From JARROD01 sp037384225 (GTDB lineage Bacteria; Pseudomonadota; Gammaproteobacteria; Pseudomonadales; Cellvibrionaceae): a stretch of DNA of 11,923 bases. The stretch spans positions 1-11,923 of the forward strand of contig JARROD010000113.1 in the NCBI GenBank assembly GCA_037384225.1. Direction: 5' to 3'. Made by a program: the position numbers and the translations under genes. The stretch's first letter is position 1, and the number at the start of each line of letters is the position of its first letter. The notes under the pieces are model-generated. The model was not told the DNA's origin, ran no database searches, and worked only from the letters and a program-made list of their open reading frames with translations. Positions 7,076-11,923 of this stretch are shown in pieces.

Positions 7076-7468
7076 ATGGCACACTTTGTTCTTGAATATT
7101 CCGACAATATTGATAGTCACACCCTGGCTCTGGAGCAGCTTTTTATCAAGCTACACAGCAGCGCTCGGGAAACCGGCATTTTCCCGCTTAAGGGCATCCG
7201 CAGCCGCGCCTTTGCCTGCCACGACTATCGCATCGCCGACGGCAACCCGAAGCACATGTTTGTGCACCTCAGCGTGCTGATCGGGGCCGGGCGCAGCGAG
7301 GAGGAAAAGATGCGTGCCGCCAAAGCCTTCTTTGCTGTCTACGAGGCGCACTTCGCTGCCTGCTTTGAGCAACGCGGTGTCGCCATGTCGTTCGAGTTGC
7401 GGGAGTTGGAGCCGGTATTGAAATTCAACAAAAACAATATCCAGGACTTTCTGGAGGAGCAGACGTGA
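7076..7468 (+). CDS. hpaF: 5-carboxymethyl-2-hydroxymuconate isomerase (CHMI), with Ala at the usual Pro-1 position
   Basis: 130 residues, the normal CHMI length. The protein aligns by eye with E. coli HpaF along its length: FVLEYSDNI at the start, TGIFPLKGIRSR at 33-44, FVHLSVLIGAGRS at 62-74, and SFELRELEPVLKFNKNN near the end. The family belongs to the tautomerase superfamily and uses the N-terminal proline, exposed after Met removal, as catalytic base. Here the second codon is GCA (Ala), giving MAHF instead of MPHF. No upstream in-frame start offers a proline. Conserved arginines (42, 44, 73) remain. ATG 7076 lacks a good ribosome site and lies 10 nt after the hpaE stop, so translation may depend on hpaE. 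Its TGA overlaps the GTG of hpaH. Family is secure; catalytic competence is open. Confidence 0.9.
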   Translation: MAHFVLEYSDNIDSHTLALEQLFIKLHSSARETGIFPLKGIRSRAFACHDYRIADGNPKHMFVHLSVLIGAGRSEEEKMRAAKAFFAVYEAHFAACFEQRGVAMSFELRELEPVLKFNKNNIQDFLEEQT

Positions 7469-8274
7469 CGACCCTGAACCAGCAACAGGTCAAGGCCGCG
7501 GCCGACGACCTCTACCGGGCGGAATCCACACGTACCCAGATAGCCCCTCTTACCCAGGCCTATCCAGGCATGGATATGGACGACGCCTACGCGATTCAGT
7601 CGGCCTGGGTACAGCGCAAGATTGCCGACCACGATCCGGTCATCGGCTACAAAATCGGCCTGACTTCAAGAGTCATGCAGCGCGCAATGAATATCGATAC
7701 TCCCGACTTTGGCGTGCTGTTGCAATCCATGCGGTTCAACAATCATTGCCGCATTACCCATGCTGACTTCACCGACCCGCGCATAGAAGTTGAGCTGGCC
7801 TTTGTGCTGAAAGATAGGCTGTTTGGCGACGACCTGTGCATCGACGATGTTCTGGCCGCCACCGATTACATCACCCCCGCCCTGGAACTGATTGCCGCGC
7901 GCAGCTTTCGCACCGACCCCGAGACCGGTTACACACGCACCGTCATGGATACCATCGCCGACAATGCCGCCAACGCGGGAATTATCCTCGGCGAGCAACA
8001 ATTTCGGCCCGACGCAATTGATATGCGCTGGAGTGGCGGCATCCTATACCGCAACAACATTATTGAGGAAACCGGTCTGGCCGCCGCCGTACTGGATCAT
8101 CCCGCCAACGGCATCCGCTGGATCGCCAAGCGTTTTGCGCCCCACGGTATCGCTCTGGAGCCGGGGCAGATTCTGCTTTCAGGGTCTTTCACGGCGCCGG
8201 TTATTGTCAGTCCTGGCGATAAAATTCGCGCGGACTACGGCCCACTGGGAGAAATCAACTGCGAGTTTATTTAA
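7465..8274 (+). CDS. hpaH: 2-oxo-hept-4-ene-1,7-dioate hydratase
   Basis: 269 residues, matching E. coli HpaH/HpcG in length. It adds water to 2-oxo-hept-4-ene-1,7-dioate to give the 4-hydroxy-2-oxo substrate of HpaI. Seen: YKIGLTSRVMQ (62-72), the metal-site glutamates Glu108 and Glu110 in RIEVELAF, Glu141 in PALELI, the DNAANAGIILG segment (167-176) and NGIRWIAKRFAPHG toward the C-terminus, all family signatures. The GTG start at 7465 is supported by GGAGGAG at 7453-7459, 5 nt upstream, inside the end of hpaF. The start overlaps the hpaF stop as GTGA, which implies coupled translation. Confidence 0.94.
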   Translation: MTTLNQQQVKAAADDLYRAESTRTQIAPLTQAYPGMDMDDAYAIQSAWVQRKIADHDPVIGYKIGLTSRVMQRAMNIDTPDFGVLLQSMRFNNHCRITHADFTDPRIEVELAFVLKDRLFGDDLCIDDVLAATDYITPALELIAARSFRTDPETGYTRTVMDTIADNAANAGIILGEQQFRPDAIDMRWSGGILYRNNIIEETGLAAAVLDHPANGIRWIAKRFAPHGIALEPGQILLSGSFTAPVIVSPGDKIRADYGPLGEINCEFI

Positions 8275-8304
8275 TAAGTTTGTTTGATTAAAGGGTGCCA
8301 ATTT

Positions 8305-9114
8305 ATGAGAACACCGCATAACCCGTTCAAACAAGCCCTTCAGGAGGGCAGGCGGCAATACGGTTTTTGGCTCGGCCTGTGCAACCCGTTATCGGCTGAA
8401 CTCTGTGGGCTCTGTGGCTACGACTGGCTGCTGATAGACGCCGAACACGCCCCCAACGACCTCCGCTCAGTCCACGCACAACTCCTGGCCATCGGCAACA
8501 CGCCCAGCCACCCGGTGGTGCGCCTGGTGGAGGGTGACACCGCCCTGATCAAGCAAATGCTCGACCTCGGTGTCCAGTCCCTGTTAATTCCCATGGTGGA
8601 AACCGCCGACCAGGCCCGCGCCCTGGTGGCGGCCACCCGTTATCCACCCAAGGGTGTCAGGGGCGTGGGCACGGCTCTCGCCCGGGCGGCCGGCTGGAAC
8701 CAGGTTCAGGGCTATTTCGCCGACGCCGAAAATGAGCTCTGCCTGCTGCTTCAGGTAGAATCTGTTCGCGCTTTGGAAAACCTGAAAGATATCCTCGCTG
8801 TCGACGGCGTTGACGGCGTCTTTGTCGGCCCCGCCGACCTGGCAGCTTCAATGGGACATCTGGGCAATCCCGCACATACGGATGTCGTCAATGCCGTGGA
8901 AACCGCTCTGAAAACAATCCGGGCCGCGGGAAAGTCGGCGGGCATCCTGGTCACCAGCAAGGCACTGGCGCAACACTATGAGCAGGCCGGCGCCCAGTTT
9001 GTCGCTCTGGGAGTAGACACCCTGGCCCTGGCCCAGCAGGCAAAAAACACGCTGGACAACCACTTGGGCGAAACAAAGCCGGGCTCAGCGCCACAAGGGA
9101 ACGGGGCTTACTAG
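8305..9114 (+). CDS. hpaI: 4-hydroxy-2-oxoheptane-1,7-dioate aldolase
   Basis: 269 residues; class II (metal-dependent) pyruvate aldolase of the HpcH/HpaI family. It splits 4-hydroxy-2-oxoheptanedioate into pyruvate and succinate semialdehyde, the last step of the pathway. The residues correspond to E. coli HpaI with a constant offset of three: His48 in LIDAEHAPND, Arg73 in PVVRL, Glu152 in LQVES and Asp178 in FVGPADL. The segment RYPPKGVRGVGTALARA (112-128) is also a family signature. I start at ATG 8305 rather than an in-frame TTG at 8284 because E. coli HpaI begins at the equivalent point; AAGGGTG upstream gives a modest ribosome site. It lies 30 nt after hpaH and 20 nt before hpaA. Confidence 0.94.
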   Translation: MRTPHNPFKQALQEGRRQYGFWLGLCNPLSAELCGLCGYDWLLIDAEHAPNDLRSVHAQLLAIGNTPSHPVVRLVEGDTALIKQMLDLGVQSLLIPMVETADQARALVAATRYPPKGVRGVGTALARAAGWNQVQGYFADAENELCLLLQVESVRALENLKDILAVDGVDGVFVGPADLAASMGHLGNPAHTDVVNAVETALKTIRAAGKSAGILVTSKALAQHYEQAGAQFVALGVDTLALAQQAKNTLDNHLGETKPGSAPQGNGAY

Positions 9115-9134
9115 CGCGTACTGGAGGGCAGACA

Positions 9135-10058
9135 GTGAAGAGTGAAAACGCCAGTAACTGGATACCCAATATCAACATTGGCCAAGACTACGACCAGCGC
9201 TACCTGGACGCCAGTATTCATTACGACGCGCTGGAAAACCTGGCAGTATTCTTTGGCCGGGATATGCCCGTGCACCGGCATGCCCAGTATTTGCAAATTC
9301 ACTTTATCAAAAAAGGCAACATCAACTTCCATATCGACGACAAGCTGTTCCAGGTTGCCGGTCCCAGCCTGTTTTTGACACCACCCGCAATACCCCACTC
9401 ATTTCAAATAAAGCCCAATGCCAAGGGACACGTGCTCACCATCCACCAATCGCTGATTTGGCAAATCGCCCAGCGCGGATCGCGCAGTGATGAGCCCGAA
9501 TTCAACCTAAACCAGGGCATCTGCCTGACGGAAAGCAGACTCTGCGCGGGACAACGGAAAACCTGGCAGTTTATTCAACAGTTGCTGGAAAACATTGAGG
9601 AGGAGTGGCACTCGGAATCCCTGGCCAAGGCCCTGGCACTGGAAAGTTTTATCTACCTGCTGATTATCCAGATTGCCCGCCTGAGTGGCCGCCAAGTACA
9701 GAGTAGCGAAGTCAACAACGACGACCTGCGCCTGTTTCATCAATTTAACAGGCAAACCGAACTACATTTCCGTGAACACTGGCAGTTGCCCAAATACACC
9801 GAGGCCATAGGTGTTTCCGAAAGTCGGCTCAACCACGTCTGCCAGCGTATTTCCAATACCTCGCCAAAGAAAATCATCCGCGAGCGCCTGCTGCAGGAGA
9901 TAAAGCGACTGCTGATCTTTTCCAAACTGTCCATCAACGAAATCGCCTATCAGCTCGGCTTTCGCGACCCGGCCTACTTCTCCCGCTTTTTCAAAGAGCA
10001 GACCGGAATGACCGCACTGGCCTGGCGCAAACAACATAACAAAGCACTCGTTTCTTGA
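9135..10058 (+). CDS. hpaA: AraC-family activator of 4-hydroxyphenylacetate hydroxylase genes, HpaA type
   Basis: 307 residues. An N-terminal cupin-like sensing domain covers about 15-110 (FFGRDMPVHRHAQYLQIHF, then GPSLFLTPPAIPHSF and HVLTIHQSLIWQ, typical of HpaA). A C-terminal AraC DNA-binding domain has two helix-turn-helix units at about 219-240 and 266-287, ending in the classic LGFRDPAYFSRFFKEQTG motif. In E. coli, HpaA binds 4-hydroxyphenylacetate and activates the hydroxylase genes; here it sits directly upstream of a hydroxylase, although of another type. GTG 9135 is supported by GGAGGG at 9123-9128, 6 nt away. The gene probably shares the hpaE transcript. Confidence 0.9.
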   Translation: MKSENASNWIPNINIGQDYDQRYLDASIHYDALENLAVFFGRDMPVHRHAQYLQIHFIKKGNINFHIDDKLFQVAGPSLFLTPPAIPHSFQIKPNAKGHVLTIHQSLIWQIAQRGSRSDEPEFNLNQGICLTESRLCAGQRKTWQFIQQLLENIEEEWHSESLAKALALESFIYLLIIQIARLSGRQVQSSEVNNDDLRLFHQFNRQTELHFREHWQLPKYTEAIGVSESRLNHVCQRISNTSPKKIIRERLLQEIKRLLIFSKLSINEIAYQLGFRDPAYFSRFFKEQTGMTALAWRKQHNKALVS

Positions 10059-10168
10059 CTGACATCCACAACCCCAACCGACTGATAATTTTGCTGGTCG
10101 GTATCACCGGAGCGCTCTCGCTTGCGGCACTGCCCCTCACGCGGAGAGTCTCCCCCAGTACCGTTTAA
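10055..10168 (+). pseudogene. Short hydrophobic relic, possibly the N-terminus of a lost MFS-type transporter
   Basis: A 37-codon frame begins at TTG 10055, overlapping the hpaA stop (TTGA), and ends at TAA 10166-10168. It encodes a polar start (TDIHNPNR), one membrane-spanning stretch (LIILLVGITGALSLAALPL), then a short unconvincing tail. This looks like the first helix of a major facilitator transporter that has lost the rest, and other hpa clusters carry a permease (hpaX) next to hpaA. It could instead be a tiny membrane peptide or a chance frame. There is no clear ribosome site. Confidence 0.3.
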
Positions 10169-10179
10169 AAAAGGGGACT

Positions 10180-10299
10180 GGAGGAGTTTAAGCGATCCCG
10201 TCAGCAGAGCCGGAAGGACGAAAAACCCAAAACAGTAACGACCTGCAGGGAATACTACCCCAGATCGCAGCCAATGCGGCCAAAGCCGAAGCACTGCGA
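10180..10299 (+). other. Strong ribosome site and in-frame coding extension without an ATG/GTG/TTG start
   Basis: GGAGGAG at 10180-10186 is the best ribosome site in this gap. The frame of the downstream oxygenase is open from the TAA at 10189-10191, and its codons just before the first ATG read LQGILPQIAANAAKAEALR, which lines up with A. baumannii C2 (residues about 44-62, from memory). No ATG, GTG or TTG occurs in this frame between the TAA and 10300. ATC at 10195, 8 nt after the ribosome site, would give a 395-residue protein, close to the family length; CTG 10243 is another option. An ATC start, a mutated start codon or a sequence error are all possible. Confidence 0.6.
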
Positions 10300-11382
10300 A
10301 TGATGCCCGGGGAGAACGTCGACCTCCTCAAAGGTATTGGACTTCACCGGGCTTTTCTACCCAGGGCCTACGGTGGTCTGGAAATGCCACTGACGGAATT
10401 TACCGATTGTGTCGCCGCCCTGGCTGGCGCCTGCTGCAGCACTGCCTGGGCTTTTAGCCTGTTGTGCACCCACAACCACCAGCTCGCCATGTTCGACAAA
10501 CAGTGCCAGGACGATATCTGGGGTGAAAACCCGGATGCCACGGCAAGCAGCAGTATTGCCCCCATCGGTAAATACGAAGAGACCGATGGCGGCATTATCT
10601 TTAACGGCGACATGACCTGGAGCAGCGGTTGCGACCATTCCGAATGGGCCATTGTCGGATTTAATCGCATGGATGCGGAAAACAACAAAGTCTATTGTTT
10701 TGCCGCCATTCCCAGTCAGGACTATGAAATCATCGATGACTGGTATTCGGTCGGCGTCAAGGGCAGCGGCACCAAAACCCTGAAGATTCGCGATACCTTT
10801 GTGCCCGAACACCGAATTTCGATCGCCAAAGAGATGATGGAAGGCCGCTCCAAAGGCGCCGGGCTTTACCCCGAAAGCAAGATTTTCAACACCCCTTACC
10901 GCCCTTATTTTGCATCGGGCTTCGCCGCCATGGCGCTGGGAACGGCTGAGCGTATGTTGGCGATCTACCAGGAGTACAACCAGCGCCGCGTCCGCGCCTA
11001 CACCGGGGCAGCAGTGAAAGTATCCATTCCCGCGCTGACCCGTCTGGCCGAATCCACTCACCAGGTGAAAGCCGCCCGGACCTTTCTGGAAGCCACCTGG
11101 AATGACCATAGGGAACACGGCGAGCGCAAGCAATACCCATCCAGGGAAACCCTGGTCTACTGGCGCACCAACCAGGCCTACGCGGTAAAAATGTGCAATG
11201 AAGCCACCGACCGACTGTGGAAAGGTTTGGGCGCCAGCAATTGGATGGAAGATCGCGAGGCCCAGCGCGTTTGGCGCGACAACCAGATTTGTGCTGCCCA
11301 CGCCTATACCGACTACGATGTCTGCGCCCAGATTCTCGGTCGCGAACTCATGGGGCTCGACCCCGACCCCGGCCTGCTCTGA
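10300..11382 (+). CDS. 4-hydroxyphenylacetate 3-hydroxylase, oxygenase component (C2 type)
   Basis: 360 residues from the first ATG; the true protein probably begins upstream (see 10180-10299). It belongs to the acyl-CoA-dehydrogenase-fold flavin monooxygenases and would use reduced flavin from the partner reductase and O2 to hydroxylate 4-hydroxyphenylacetate to 3,4-dihydroxyphenylacetate. Compared with A. baumannii C2 as I recall it, residues align without gaps at an offset of 62: His58 (His120), Ser84 (Ser146), Ser109 (Ser171, flavin N5), Arg201 (Arg263), His334 and Tyr336 (His396, Tyr398). Shared stretches include AWAFSLLCTH, TPYRPYFASGF and HAYTDYDVCAQILGREL. This agreement supports 4-hydroxyphenylacetate as substrate over the related steroid hydroxylase HsaA. 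E. coli HpaB does the same job but is a different protein family. The flavin reductase gene follows after 27 nt. Confidence 0.9.
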   Translation: MMPGENVDLLKGIGLHRAFLPRAYGGLEMPLTEFTDCVAALAGACCSTAWAFSLLCTHNHQLAMFDKQCQDDIWGENPDATASSSIAPIGKYEETDGGIIFNGDMTWSSGCDHSEWAIVGFNRMDAENNKVYCFAAIPSQDYEIIDDWYSVGVKGSGTKTLKIRDTFVPEHRISIAKEMMEGRSKGAGLYPESKIFNTPYRPYFASGFAAMALGTAERMLAIYQEYNQRRVRAYTGAAVKVSIPALTRLAESTHQVKAARTFLEATWNDHREHGERKQYPSRETLVYWRTNQAYAVKMCNEATDRLWKGLGASNWMEDREAQRVWRDNQICAAHAYTDYDVCAQILGRELMGLDPDPGLL

Positions 11383-11409
11383 TGCAGCACAACCGAGAGA
11401 GGTACAACG

Positions 11410-11923
11410 ATGACAACATCCAGCTTTGACGGCATGGCGTTTCGCCGTGCGCTGGGAAATTTCGCCACGGGCATTACGGTAGTAACGGCAACCTCGCCAA
11501 CCGGCGAGCGCGTTGGCGTGACCGCCAATAGTTTTAACTCGGTATCGCTGGACCCGCCGCTGATCCTGTGGAGTATCGATAAAAAATCCGGCAGCTATCC
11601 GATTTTTGCCGCGGCCTCTCACTTTGCGGTAAATGTACTCGCCGCCGACCAGATACACCTGTCCAACAACTTTGCCAAACCTTCAGAGGATAAATTCGCC
11701 GGTATCGAATACACAGAAGGGCTGGGCGAAGCCGCCCTGTTGCCGGATTGCGCCGCCGTATTCGAGTGCCAAAGTTACGCCTGCCTAGAGGGCGGTGACC
11801 ACTGGATACTGGTTGGCAAAGTCGAGCAATTTAGCGATAACGGGCGCGCGCCCCTGTTATTCCATCAGGGCAGCTACTCCCTCGTGATGCCGGCACAGAA
11901 CAGTTTGCAAAAGGGTTGCGATC
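11410..11923 (+). CDS. Flavin reductase component of 4-hydroxyphenylacetate hydroxylase (C1 type), cut by right edge
   Basis: ATG 11410 has AGAGG at 11398-11402, 7 nt upstream, and the frame stays open for 171 codons to the right edge. The visible part is a complete flavin reductase-like domain: FRRALGNFATGITVVTA (11-27), TANSFNSVSLDPPLILWSIDKKS (38-60, two conserved stretches), NNFAKPSEDKFAGIE and EGGDHWILVGKV (127-138). It would reduce flavin with NADH and hand it to the oxygenase encoded just upstream. A. baumannii C1, which this resembles closely, carries an extra C-terminal MarR-like domain that controls reductase activity in response to 4-hydroxyphenylacetate. The frame continuing past residue 171 allows for such a domain, but it lies outside the window. 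Confidence 0.9.
   Translation, partial: MTTSSFDGMAFRRALGNFATGITVVTATSPTGERVGVTANSFNSVSLDPPLILWSIDKKSGSYPIFAAASHFAVNVLAADQIHLSNNFAKPSEDKFAGIEYTEGLGEAALLPDCAAVFECQSYACLEGGDHWILVGKVEQFSDNGRAPLLFHQGSYSLVMPAQNSLQKGCD

Noticed and set aside
6310..7107. 265-codon minus-strand open frame opposite hpaE
   Set aside because: Antisense shadow of a well-conserved dehydrogenase gene, with no family signature.
10147..10184. Imperfect inverted repeat (AGTCTCCCC / GGGGACT and CCCCCAGT / ACTGGAGG) that could fold over the ribosome site before the oxygenase gene
   Set aside because: The stems are short, carry a bulge or mismatch, and compete with each other; not enough to call a regulatory hairpin or terminator.
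10357..11658. 433-codon open frame on the minus strand across the hydroxylase genes
   Set aside because: It is antisense to two clearly recognised genes and its translation (Gly/Val/Ala/His-rich, no domain pattern) is a shadow of their codon bias.
1..11923. CRISPR arrays, tRNA or rRNA genes, insertion sequences, phage genes
   Set aside because: No repeat-spacer pattern, RNA gene or transposase-like frame was seen by eye; the window is densely packed with metabolic genes.

Overview
The window reads as part of a catabolic island from a Gram-negative bacterium, most likely a gammaproteobacterium. This rests on E. coli/Acinetobacter-like hpa genes, sigma70-type promoters, strong GGAGG ribosome sites, a twin-arginine signal and a periplasmic c-type cytochrome. 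Genus cannot be read from the sequence. Almost all of it is coding, in two divergent blocks around a regulatory gap at 5344-5532.

Minus-strand block, read from 5343 down to 1: a single-domain fumarylacetoacetate-hydrolase (FAH) family enzyme; an HpaR-type MarR repressor; an NAD(P)-dependent aldehyde dehydrogenase; the large and small subunits of a tryptophan tryptophylquinone (TTQ) amine dehydrogenase, best matching aromatic amine dehydrogenase (AauB, AauA); and a monohaem cytochrome c cut by the left edge. The last three genes are packed with a 1-nt gap and a 4-nt overlap.

Plus-strand block, 5533 to the right edge: hpaE, hpaF, hpaH and hpaI of the homoprotocatechuate meta-cleavage pathway; the AraC-type activator hpaA; a short hydrophobic relic that may come from a transporter; and a two-component 4-hydroxyphenylacetate 3-hydroxylase of the Acinetobacter C2/C1 type. 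The C1 flavin reductase runs off the right edge.

Inferred joint role: tyramine (or dopamine) is oxidised in the periplasm by the TTQ enzyme, with electrons passed to the cytochrome. The arylacetaldehyde is oxidised by the aldehyde dehydrogenase to 4-hydroxyphenylacetate (or directly to 3,4-dihydroxyphenylacetate). C2/C1 hydroxylates 4-hydroxyphenylacetate to homoprotocatechuate. HpaE, HpaF, the FAH enzyme, HpaH and HpaI then carry the ring-cleavage product to pyruvate and succinate semialdehyde. The ring-cleaving dioxygenase (hpaD), a permease, a second FAH domain and the TTQ maturation genes are not in the window.

Points worth attention: HpaF has Ala where the catalytic N-terminal Pro belongs; two near-identical palindromes sit inside the two divergent promoters; the hydroxylase oxygenase has coding sequence upstream of its first ATG with only an ATC after a strong Shine-Dalgarno; and the amine dehydrogenase genes lack the usual E and D genes between them.
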